DNA from: JBBQUP01 sp038212305
Lineage (GTDB): Bacteria; Bacteroidota; Bacteroidia; Bacteroidales; Marinilabiliaceae
Assembly: GCA_038212305.1 (NCBI GenBank)
Contig: JBBQUP010000097.1
Span: 1-11,945 of the forward strand
Direction: 5' to 3'
DNA length: 11,945 nt
Both the position numbers and the translations under genes were made by a program. The first letter of the stretch is position 1. Every line of letters starts with the position of its first letter. This document shows positions 1 to 7,131 of the stretch, piece after piece. A model generated the notes under the pieces. That model was given only the letters and a program-made list of their open reading frames with translations, was not told the DNA's origin and made no database searches.

Positions 1-2
1 TT

Positions 3-50
3 TTGCTTAATGCCGAGAGACTACCTGCTATAGTTGAATCATTATTTTAA
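3..50 (+). CDS. 3' end of an upstream gene (partial)
   Basis: An open frame enters from the left edge and ends in TAA at 48-50; it reads LLNAERLPAIVESLF. The stop lies next to a promoter-like sequence for the following gene, which is what the tail of an upstream gene would look like. Only 15 residues are visible, so no family can be named. A competing frame from position 1 stops at 31-33 and cannot be excluded. Confidence 0.35.
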   Translation: MLNAERLPAIVESLF

Positions 51-76
51 AATCAGAATCAAAAAGAGTACATTTG
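45..76 (+). promoter_or_regulatory. Putative promoter of the KilA-N gene
   Basis: TACATTTG at 69-76 fits the Bacteroidota -7 consensus TAnnTTTG exactly. TTTT at 45-48 is one base from the -33 TTTG, with a 20-base spacer. Transcription would start near 82-84 and leave a leader of roughly 48 nt before the ATG at 131. The inverted repeat at 96-113 would lie just downstream of the start site. Confidence 0.5.
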
Positions 77-90
77 GATAGATTTAGAAG

Positions 91-122
91 TTAATGTGGT
101 CGAATTTGACCACTTTGGAATG
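91..122 (+). repeat. Imperfect direct repeat, copy 1 (leader of the KilA-N gene)
   Basis: These 32 bases match 333-364 inside the KilA-N gene at 27 positions, including an exact 16-base core (CGAATTTGACCACTTT, 101-116). Read in the frame of position 96, this copy encodes VVEFDHFGMF followed by a stop. The in-gene copy encodes FKVAEFDHFKM, so both can be read as the same protein segment. Confidence 0.6.
96..113. promoter_or_regulatory. 18-bp inverted repeat, candidate operator of the KilA-N gene
   Basis: GTGGTC-gaattt-GACCAC is a perfect 6-bp inverted repeat with a 6-base spacer. It sits in the putative leader 17 bases before the ATG and just after the predicted transcription start. A repressor bound here would block the promoter, and the KilA-N protein encoded next is a DNA-binding candidate (inference). 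The right half and spacer (GAATTTGACCAC) recur inside the gene at 344-355. Read as codons, the repeat also spells VVEFDH, so it may instead be a coding relic. Confidence 0.35.
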
Positions 123-130
123 TTTTGATT

Positions 131-1015
131 ATGAGTAAAATAAGAACAATTGATATAAAAGATGCCATTATTTCAATTACAAAAATTGAGGAAGAGGATT
201 ATATATGCTTGACAGATATGGCAAAGGCCAAGGAAGGCGACAATAGAGCAGCAGATGTTATAAAAAACTGGATTAGAACCCGTACTACAATAGAATTTCT
301 TGGAACGTGGGAAACAATGTATAATCCGAATTTTAAAGTTGCCGAATTTGACCACTTTAAAATGGAGGCAGGATTACCCACTTTTGTGTTAAGTCCAAAA
401 CAATGGGCAGAAAAAACTGGAGCAGTTGGGATAACTTCAAAATCAGGGAGATATGGAGGAACTTATGCACATAGAGATATAGCGTTTGAATTTGGTGCTG
501 CGATTAGCCCGACGTTTAAACTATATCTGATTAAAGAATATCAGCGTTATAAAGCGATTGAGAGCAATCAATATAATCTCGAATGGAATGTAAAGCGAAT
601 ATTGAGCAAAGCAAATTACCATATTCAAACAGATGCCGTTCAAAAACATATTCTCCCTGAAAAAAACTACACGAAAGACAAAGAATGGTTGTTATATGCT
701 GAGGAAGCTGATTTTTTAAATGTTGCATTATTTAACTGTACTGCCAAAGATTGGAGAGAATTAAATTCTGAACAAGCAAAAAAGGATTTAAACATAAGAG
801 ACTTTGCAAGCATTAATGAATTAGCTGTTCTTTCTAATATTGAAAGCCTTAATGCAAATTTGATTAGAAAAGGAATTGATAAAACGGAGAGATTTATTCA
901 ATTACGTGAAATGGCGGTTTATCAATTGGAGATTTTGGATAAAAAGGACGCTCTGAAAGCAATGAAAAAACTTGCAGATGATATCTATTTTGAACAACAG
1001 AACAAACTGGATTAA
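131..1015 (+). CDS. KilA-N domain-containing protein
   Basis: The product is a 294-residue putative DNA-binding protein. The KilA-N domain spans about residues 22-145: it begins with YICLTDMAKAKE and ends with SGRYGGTYAHRDIAFEF and the amphipathic stretch FKLYLIKEYQRYK. KilA-N is a phage and mobile-element DNA-binding domain, and Bacteroidota carry many stand-alone copies. The C-terminal 150 residues look helical and charged and carry no motif I recognise. I chose the ATG at 131; a TTG two codons upstream (125) is also open but less likely. No Shine-Dalgarno site is seen. It has its own promoter and a candidate operator, and no co-directional gene lies close behind, so it is probably monocistronic. 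Its function is unproven; a regulator or phage-related accessory role is inferred. Confidence 0.88.
   Translation: MSKIRTIDIKDAIISITKIEEEDYICLTDMAKAKEGDNRAADVIKNWIRTRTTIEFLGTWETMYNPNFKVAEFDHFKMEAGLPTFVLSPKQWAEKTGAVGITSKSGRYGGTYAHRDIAFEFGAAISPTFKLYLIKEYQRYKAIESNQYNLEWNVKRILSKANYHIQTDAVQKHILPEKNYTKDKEWLLYAEEADFLNVALFNCTAKDWRELNSEQAKKDLNIRDFASINELAVLSNIESLNANLIRKGIDKTERFIQLREMAVYQLEILDKKDALKAMKKLADDIYFEQQNKLD
333..364 (+). repeat. Imperfect direct repeat, copy 2 (inside the KilA-N gene)
   Basis: This copy matches 91-122 at 27 of 32 positions, with the identical 16-base core at 343-358. It codes for the AEFDHF segment near the middle of the KilA-N domain. The palindrome present in copy 1 is broken here (GTTGCC in place of GTGGTC), so only one half-site remains. 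Confidence 0.6.
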
Positions 1016-1019
1016 CAAG

Positions 1020-1140
1020 GTACTAAAGTACAATATATAGCATAATGCATGAGGGTTTCAGTGCTTTGCGAGCGTTTGTGGTTCGCAAATAAAGTCGGTG
1101 TAAACTGATAGGAAATCGCCTCGTAATCTCGCGCGACACC
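1020..1140. other. GC-rich structured intergenic element after the KilA-N gene
   Basis: The 191-base gap holds a locally GC-rich block within AT-rich DNA. Visible structure: GTACT-aa-AGTAC (1020-1031); TTTGCGA/TCGCAAA, a 7-bp stem (1065-1071 with 1083-1089, 11-base loop); and GGTGT (1097-1101) paired with ACACC (1136-1140) around a CG-rich centre. There is no open frame of note. It may be a cassette-like recombination or repeat element marking the right edge of an inserted gene. Canonical attC core sites (RYYYAAC/GTTRRRY) are not evident. A terminator role is unlikely, since no T-run follows the main stem. Confidence 0.4.
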
Positions 1141-1206
1141 ATATCATTAAACATTTTACAGATATACTATATTAAACCATAATAACACCATTTTAATTAT
1201 CAACGC

Positions 1207-3357
1207 ATGAAACGTATTCTGTTAGTTATCATCACAATGGCATTACTATTGCCTACATCGGTAAAAGCCGACGAAGGTATGTGGATTCTTCCGCTTATTA
1301 GTAAGCTCAACATTAACCAAATGCAGGAGAAAGGTTTTAAACTTTCGGCCGACGACATTTACAGCATAAACAAAAGCAGCTTAAAAGATGCTGTGGTTAT
1401 ATTTGGTCGTGGTTGCACTGGCGAATTAATATCCGATGAGGGTTTAATTTTAACCAATCACCACTGCGGTTATGGCTCAATACAAAACTTAAGCTCGGTT
1501 GAACACGACTACTTAGAAGATGGCTTTTGGGCTGCCACCAAAAACGACGAATTATCGGCTCCGGGATTAACTGTTACTTTTTTAAAACAGATGGAGGATG
1601 TGACCGACTCGGTTTTAAAAAATGTTACTTCTGACATGACAGAAACCGAGCGAAACGAAAAAATAAATTTAGCTAGTCGCGAGATAGAAAAAAAAGCTAC
1701 AGAAGGCACTAATTACAAAGCACTTGTTAAAAGCTTTTTTGCAGGAAACCAATTTTTCTTGGTGATATACGAAACCTTTACCGACGTTCGACTGGTTGGA
1801 ACTCCTCCCTCATCGATTGGAAAATTTGGACACGATACCGATAACTGGATGTGGCCCAGACACACTGGCGACTTTAGTATGTTCCGCGTTTACTCAAGCC
1901 CTGACGGCAAACCAGCTGAGTACTCGGCTCAAAACGTACCATACAAGCCCGCACATCATTTACCCATTTCGTTAAAAGGAACTCCCAAAAATGAGTTTGC
2001 CATGACGATTGGCTACCCTGGCAGTACCGATAGATATTTAACATCGTGGGGAATTGAGGAACGCATGAACATTATTAATCATAGCCGAACTAAGCCACGT
2101 GGCATTAAGCAAGATATTTGGCACGAAGATATGATGAGCAGCAAAAAAATAAATATTCAGTATGCTTCGAAATATGCTGGCAGTTCGAACTATTGGAAAA
2201 ACAGCATTGGCATGAACAAAGGATTGCAACAATTGCATGTGCTGGATTCGAAACGCGCATTAGAACAACAATTTGGTCAATGGATAAATGCTGATGCAAC
2301 TCGCCAACAAAAATATGGTGAAGTACTAACTGGTTTAGAAAAAGCTTACCAATCGGAAGCTGATTTAGTTTTGGCCAAACAATTTATTAGTGAGTGTTTA
2401 TTGCGTGGAACTGAACTTTTTGGATTTGCTCGTAATTTAAACGACTTAAAGAAAGCTCTTGAAAGCAAAGACAATGAGTCCATAGCATCGGCAATTGAAA
2501 AGCTGAAACCCATAGCAGCCGAATTCTACAAAGATTATAGTCCATCGACTGATGAAAAAGTAATGGCAGCACTTATAAAATTGTATCACAACGACATCCC
2601 GGCTCAGTTTCATCCTGAATTTTTTTCGGTGATTGACTCTAAATTCCATAAAAACTACTCAGCATATGCTGCTTATGTATTTAAGAAATCGTTTTTAGCC
2701 AACGAACAAGCATTTAATTTGTTTCTAGAAAAGCCTTCACTTAAAAAACTAACCAACGACCCTGCATTTGTGGCTAGTCAATCATCATACAAAACCTATT
2801 ATTCAATTAGCGATGAATTAGCCAAGCCATCGCAAAATATCGAACGCTTTAATCGTTTATTCCAAGCAGGATTAATGGAAATGCAACCTGATAAAGTGTT
2901 TTATCCAGATGCTAATTTTACAATGCGCTTAAGCATTGGAAGTGTAGGAGATTATTCGCCAGCCGATGCGGTTGAATACAGCTATTTTACAACCTTAAAA
3001 GGCGTAATAGAAAAAGAAGATCCTAATAACTGGGAGTTTATTGTACCTGCCAAACTTAAAGATTTGTATAACTCTAGTGATTATGGAAATTATGCTGATG
3101 CGGATGGGACTATGCATGTATGTTTTACCACTAACAACGACATAACAGGTGGTAACTCGGGTAGCCCAGTAATAAATAGCAATGGCGAACTATTTGGATT
3201 GGCTTTCGATGGCAACTGGGAAGCGATGAGTGGCGATATTGCATTTGAAAACAGACTTCAGAAATGCATTAATGTTGATATTCGTTATGTGCTCTTTATT
3301 ATTGACAAGTTTGCTGGAGCAACCCATTTGATTGACGAAATGACGATTGTGAAATAG
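1207..3357 (+). CDS. S46 family dipeptidyl-peptidase, DPP7-like
   Basis: This is a secreted serine exopeptidase of 716 residues (P. gingivalis DPP7, from memory, about 712) that removes dipeptides from the N-terminus of peptides in the periplasm. The signal peptide is MKRILLVIITMALLLPTSVKA, with cleavage likely after A21. The chymotrypsin-like catalytic residues are visible: H86 in TNHHCG, D222 in WPRHTGDF (probable), and S651 in TGGNSGSP. C70 and C87 match the conserved disulfide pair next to the catalytic His. The residue 18 after the Ser is G669 (GLAFDGNWEAMSGD). Family knowledge links Gly here to DPP7 (hydrophobic P1) and Arg or Ser to DPP11 (acidic P1). N-terminal binding residues such as DNWMWPRH are intact. 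The start is the first ATG in frame and gives a clean signal peptide. The gene stands alone and converges on the sensor kinase. No consensus promoter was found in the 190 bases upstream. Confidence 0.95.
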   Translation: MKRILLVIITMALLLPTSVKADEGMWILPLISKLNINQMQEKGFKLSADDIYSINKSSLKDAVVIFGRGCTGELISDEGLILTNHHCGYGSIQNLSSVEHDYLEDGFWAATKNDELSAPGLTVTFLKQMEDVTDSVLKNVTSDMTETERNEKINLASREIEKKATEGTNYKALVKSFFAGNQFFLVIYETFTDVRLVGTPPSSIGKFGHDTDNWMWPRHTGDFSMFRVYSSPDGKPAEYSAQNVPYKPAHHLPISLKGTPKNEFAMTIGYPGSTDRYLTSWGIEERMNIINHSRTKPRGIKQDIWHEDMMSSKKINIQYASKYAGSSNYWKNSIGMNKGLQQLHVLDSKRALEQQFGQWINADATRQQKYGEVLTGLEKAYQSEADLVLAKQFISECLLRGTELFGFARNLNDLKKALESKDNESIASAIEKLKPIAAEFYKDYSPSTDEKVMAALIKLYHNDIPAQFHPEFFSVIDSKFHKNYSAYAAYVFKKSFLANEQAFNLFLEKPSLKKLTNDPAFVASQSSYKTYYSISDELAKPSQNIERFNRLFQAGLMEMQPDKVFYPDANFTMRLSIGSVGDYSPADAVEYSYFTTLKGVIEKEDPNNWEFIVPAKLKDLYNSSDYGNYADADGTMHVCFTTNNDITGGNSGSPVINSNGELFGLAFDGNWEAMSGDIAFENRLQKCINVDIRYVLFIIDKFAGATHLIDEMTIVK

Positions 3358-3368
3358 ATCTTAAGAGA

Positions 3369-3464
3369 GGAAGATAATGAGATCTTGAGATAAAGAGACA
3401 GATAGATAAGAAGGGGGCAATCTCATCTATCTGTCTCTTTATCTTTTTAATCTTCCCATCTTCC
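3369..3464. terminator. Large nested hairpin between convergent genes
   Basis: A perfect 20-bp stem (3388-3407 with 3425-3444) encloses a 17-base loop. An outer GGAAGAT (3369-3375) pairs with ATCTTCC (3458-3464). On the plus strand the stem is followed by TTTTT-AA, so it should terminate the dipeptidyl-peptidase transcript. No clear T-run follows on the minus strand, so termination of the kinase gene is less certain. The left side is almost all purine plus T and the right side the complement. Three TCTTCC units at 3451, 3459 and 3466 form a short tandem array that touches the kinase stop codon. Confidence 0.7.
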
Positions 3465-3470
3465 GTCTTC

Positions 3471-6400
3471 CTACGAAGGTAAAGTAAAATAAAAAGTAGT
3501 TCCAACACCCACTTGGGATTCAACCCACATACTTCCGCCTAAGCTTTCAATTAAATTACGGGATATGGTTAAACCCAAGCCATTGCCTCCATACAAAACC
3601 GAATTATCATCTTCAAGTTTACGAAAACGAACAAATATCTTCGATAAATCCTCATTCTTTATACCAATGCCAGTATCAACTACCGAGAACTGAACACATC
3701 CATTATTCTCTTCGTAAGTGACACTAATACTACCTGATTCGGTAAATTTGAAAGCATTACTAATTAAATTTAAAAGAACTTGCTTAACACGCACAGGATC
3801 CGAAATTATAATCACTGTTTGAGGAGGTGGAATGATCAACAAATCTATTGATTTAAGCTTATCGATATAGATTCGATTATTCTTAAAATTCAAATAAACC
3901 TCATCAACCAAGTCGTTCATGATTAAGGTTGTTTTAATGAGCTTTAATTGTCCCGCTTCAATCATTGAGATATCTATAATATCATTCAACAAATCCAAAA
4001 GGTGGTCGCCATTTTGACGAATGATATCCACAAAATGCTTACGTTCATCTGCTTCAAAAACCTGCCCCGACAGAAGTTCCGAAAACCCGATAATGGCATT
4101 CATTGGGGTTCGAATTTCATGTGACATATTCGATAAAAAAGAACTTTTAAGTCTATCGGATTCTTCGGCTTTTAATTTCTCCAACTCAAGTTCTTTTGTC
4201 CTCTCTTGCACTTTCTTCTCAAGATTCTGTGCAAATTGCTCAAGAGCTGTTTTTTGCTCTGCAATTTTATCGCGCTGATGACGTGCTATATTTCGCTGTA
4301 TTTCAATTTCCCTTGTCTGAATTTCGGCCTTACGAGTTCGTTCCTCTACTAACTTTTCAAGTGTTTGTTTATCTCGTTCTACTTTATTGTACCAATATTT
4401 AACACCTAAAAACCCAATTAATGAGATGAAAACGAACCCCAATACCACAAACCACAATTGCTTATAATAAGGAGCGAGAATCTCCAGTTGTATGGTTCTA
4501 ATATTTGCAACTTCAATTTGATCAGCATTGGTTGATCGCACTAGAAATGTATATTTACCCGGTTGTAAGTCTATAAACGTAATAAAATTCTGATCCTTCA
4601 ACGGTATCCAGTTTGGAGTACCAGGAATAACACGATAAAAATATTTAATCTTCTCAGGCGTAAAATACTCCAGAGCTGTAAATTCAAAAGAGACTAGCCT
4701 TTCATTGGGTTCTAAAGTTATTTTTGATGCTGATTCAATATTTTTTAAAATATTGTTGCGTCCTGAAGGTAGTTCAGAAAACATATTAATAACTTGCCCA
4801 TTAACTTTTATTTCGGTAAAAAACAAAGGAGGAATTCTTGATGGCCCTAACTTAATGCTATCCGGATAAAACGCAGTGATCCCATTTATACCCCCAAATA
4901 AAAACATGCCATCAGCCAACCTAATTCCAGGCGGATTAAACTCGTTACTCTGCAATCCGTCTGTAACATCAAACATTTTTATTCCACCCAGCCCATAGCT
5001 TTTAATGCGAGCAATCCCTCTATGGGTTGAAACCCACACATAGTTCCCATCATCTAATGCAGTATAGGTAAACATGCTCGTTAAATCGGGATGCGAAATT
5101 GAAATAAATCGATCCTCTTTTTCATTATACCAACAAATCCCAAAACGAGTACACACCCATATACGACCTAGTTTATCTTCATTTACGGAATGAACATCAT
5201 TATTAACCAACGAATTTGCATTTGTATCACTGTGAATAAACGACATAAATGTATTGGTATTTGAATCAAATAAGTTTAATCCAAATTCAGTCCCCACCCA
5301 CATCCGTCCTTTCGAATCGTTGAAGATATCAGAAATGGTATTAAAACTTAATCCTGATCCATCATTCTGATGAAAATTTCTAAAAGTCCCATTCTTTTCA
5401 TCCATCATTGATAAACCATCCATTGTGCCAACCCACAACCGACGAAGCTTATCGCGCTTAATAACATTTATTCCATTCTCAGGTAACGATTTTAATTTGT
5501 CTTTACTATGCTTATATATCTTAACGGTTTTATTTATTGAGTTAAATAGTACTACCCCATTATGTGTTGATATCCATATTGAATCATTCCCCTCATATAA
5601 AATATTCCAAATCCTATTATCAGGCAAAGGACTGTTGCTAGTGGTGTAATTTGTAAATGTTTTGGTCGTACGATTCCATTTACTTAATCCATTCATGGTG
5701 CCAATCCACACATCATGGTCACAGCCTTCCGCTATTGCAAAAATTTCATTTCCAGGTAAACTATTCACAAAAGGAGAATGATAAACATGTAAAAACGGCT
5801 TATTGTATAAGTTGGTTAGAGCTACTCCTTTATTCTTTAAACCAAACCATAATCCTCCATTGCTATCCTCGTAAAACGTTTCAACAAAATGTTCAGGAAT
5901 ATTTTTACTATCATATGTATCAGTAGATAGTTGATACTTTTCGCCCTGAGGATTAATCGTAACTATCTTTTCAATACTGCTTCCCACCCATACATTACCC
6001 TTGCTATCTTTTAATAATGCATTAACACTGTATTTAATATCTAAATAGGATTCAAATTTTTTCGACAGTTTATTAAATTTAATAACGCCTCCATCTGTAC
6101 CTAATAAAAAGTTATCGTTATCCAACGAAACAATGCTTCGAATCGTATTAACCTTTCTTTGATTTTCAGACTGATCACTAATTACAATATGATGAAACTC
6201 TTTGGTGTCGGGATTGAATTGATACAATCCCATTGCAAAAACAGAAACCCAAACGGAACCATCCTTATCAATAAAGAGTTTAATTGCAGAAGGTCCATCA
6301 AACAAATCTCCTTTTTTAAAATTAAAATGATCCATCGTTTTTGTCGAGGGATTAAAACGCGTGAGCCCAACACCGCTAATAAACCATATTGTTCCATTAG

Positions 6401-6890
6401 GATGAATAGCTAAGTCGAAAACAAAATTAGATGGAATTCTTAATGTTGAATCGGGAGAATTCTCAGTCATATGCTTAAACAACCCTGTTTGAGGATCATA
6501 CACGCTTATACCTCCACCTGAAGCAGCAAAATAAATAAATCCTGAATCATCTTCGACAATCGCATTTATGGCGCCACCTTGAATCGTTTGTGGATTATTA
6601 ATAGCTGGCATATAGGCAACTATTTTTCTTCCATCATATTTGTTCAATCCATCCTCGGTTCCCAGCCAAATGAATCCTCTATGATCCTGAAAAACACATA
6701 TAACTGTATTTTGCGTTAAACCATCCTGAATAGTTAACGTTCGAAAAGTTAAATCTACTTTATCCAATTCAACGGAATAAAGCTGAACTGTGCCGATAAA
6801 TACAAAAAATAGAACTAGCCGTAATTCCTTCACCCCAATCAATTTATAGACACAAAAGTAATAAACATCAACAAATAACGATTCATTCAT
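3471..6890 (-). CDS. Two-propeller sensor histidine kinase (HTCS-like, no receiver or HTH)
   Basis: The product is an inner-membrane sensor kinase of 1139 residues. Residues about 45-690 carry 14 Reg_prop-like repeats (for example WLGTEDGLNKYD, WIGTMNGLSKW, WVGTEFGLNLFD), enough for two seven-bladed propellers. A Y_Y_Y domain follows (about 725-806), then one membrane helix (about 812-833) and a coiled coil (about 838-910). HisKA carries H924 in SNMSHEIRTPMN. HATPase_c has the N box NLISNAFKF (N1045), DTGIG (1072-1076) and GGNGLGL. It ends directly after the ATPase (TTFYFTLPS), with no receiver or AraC-type HTH, unlike hybrid HTCS glycan sensors, so a separate response regulator must exist. 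The ATG gives an odd 19-residue leader. The GTG at 6833 would give a better signal sequence beginning MKELRLVLFFVF (1120 residues). The ligand is unknown; a periplasmic saccharide is inferred from the architecture. The gene is divergent from the radical SAM operon. Confidence 0.93.
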   Translation of the reverse strand: MNESLFVDVYYFCVYKLIGVKELRLVLFFVFIGTVQLYSVELDKVDLTFRTLTIQDGLTQNTVICVFQDHRGFIWLGTEDGLNKYDGRKIVAYMPAINNPQTIQGGAINAIVEDDSGFIYFAASGGGISVYDPQTGLFKHMTENSPDSTLRIPSNFVFDLAIHPNGTIWFISGVGLTRFNPSTKTMDHFNFKKGDLFDGPSAIKLFIDKDGSVWVSVFAMGLYQFNPDTKEFHHIVISDQSENQRKVNTIRSIVSLDNDNFLLGTDGGVIKFNKLSKKFESYLDIKYSVNALLKDSKGNVWVGSSIEKIVTINPQGEKYQLSTDTYDSKNIPEHFVETFYEDSNGGLWFGLKNKGVALTNLYNKPFLHVYHSPFVNSLPGNEIFAIAEGCDHDVWIGTMNGLSKWNRTTKTFTNYTTSNSPLPDNRIWNILYEGNDSIWISTHNGVVLFNSINKTVKIYKHSKDKLKSLPENGINVIKRDKLRRLWVGTMDGLSMMDEKNGTFRNFHQNDGSGLSFNTISDIFNDSKGRMWVGTEFGLNLFDSNTNTFMSFIHSDTNANSLVNNDVHSVNEDKLGRIWVCTRFGICWYNEKEDRFISISHPDLTSMFTYTALDDGNYVWVSTHRGIARIKSYGLGGIKMFDVTDGLQSNEFNPPGIRLADGMFLFGGINGITAFYPDSIKLGPSRIPPLFFTEIKVNGQVINMFSELPSGRNNILKNIESASKITLEPNERLVSFEFTALEYFTPEKIKYFYRVIPGTPNWIPLKDQNFITFIDLQPGKYTFLVRSTNADQIEVANIRTIQLEILAPYYKQLWFVVLGFVFISLIGFLGVKYWYNKVERDKQTLEKLVEERTRKAEIQTREIEIQRNIARHQRDKIAEQKTALEQFAQNLEKKVQERTKELELEKLKAEESDRLKSSFLSNMSHEIRTPMNAIIGFSELLSGQVFEADERKHFVDIIRQNGDHLLDLLNDIIDISMIEAGQLKLIKTTLIMNDLVDEVYLNFKNNRIYIDKLKSIDLLIIPPPQTVIIISDPVRVKQVLLNLISNAFKFTESGSISVTYEENNGCVQFSVVDTGIGIKNEDLSKIFVRFRKLEDDNSVLYGGNGLGLTISRNLIESLGGSMWVESQVGVGTTFYFTLPS

Positions 6891-6967
6891 ATGGATTTAT
6901 GTATTTGGCAATAGCTTCATCCGTTCTAAACATCTTCCTTCAAATATCGTTGTACTCACAATTAGAA

Positions 6968-6985
6968 TTAAACGTTCTGGTTTAA
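6968..6985. promoter_or_regulatory. Inverted repeat in the divergent intergenic region
   Basis: TTAAAC-gttctg-GTTTAA is a perfect 6-bp inverted repeat with a 6-base spacer, midway between the kinase and the radical SAM gene. It overlaps the first of two AAACGTTC octamers (6970-6977 and 7011-7018) that lie 41 bases apart, close to four helical turns. A regulator-binding site for one or both divergent genes is possible but unproven. AT-rich DNA produces such repeats by chance. Confidence 0.25.
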
Positions 6986-7069
6986 AAAACTTTAATCTAT
7001 TTGTTTGATAAAACGTTCAAAATGTTAGACCTAGGGTTGAGTTTGCTTTATGGACGACCAACATAAACA

Positions 7070-7104
7070 TTTGGATAATAACTAGATGAATTAAGCTATA
7101 TTTG
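7070..7104 (+). promoter_or_regulatory. Putative promoter of the radical SAM operon
   Basis: TATATTTG at 7097-7104 matches the Bacteroidota -7 consensus TAnnTTTG. TTTG at 7070-7073 could serve as the -33 box, though its 23-base spacer is a little longer than the usual 19-21. Transcription would begin near 7110, leaving a leader of about 20 nt before the GTG at 7132. Confidence 0.5.
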
Positions 7105-7131
7105 CCATTGAAAAACAGAAAGAAATAAAGG

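Noticed and set aside
1016..1140. Canonical integron attC site
   Set aside because: No paired RYYYAAC and GTTRRRY core sites are found and no integron integrase is in view; kept only as a structured element.
1509..2649. Several minus-strand open frames of 60-67 codons across the peptidase gene
   Set aside because: They lie opposite a strongly supported S46 coding frame, overlap each other, and show no protein-like motifs.
4021..6413. Plus-strand open frames of 68-89 codons across the sensor kinase gene
   Set aside because: They are complements of propeller and kinase coding sequence, with no recognisable domains or promoters.
7022..7066. Tiny frame (MLDLGLSLLYGRPT) as a RiPP precursor for the radical SAM enzyme
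   Set aside because: It is only 14 codons, lies upstream of the likely operon promoter, and the enzyme lacks a SPASM domain.
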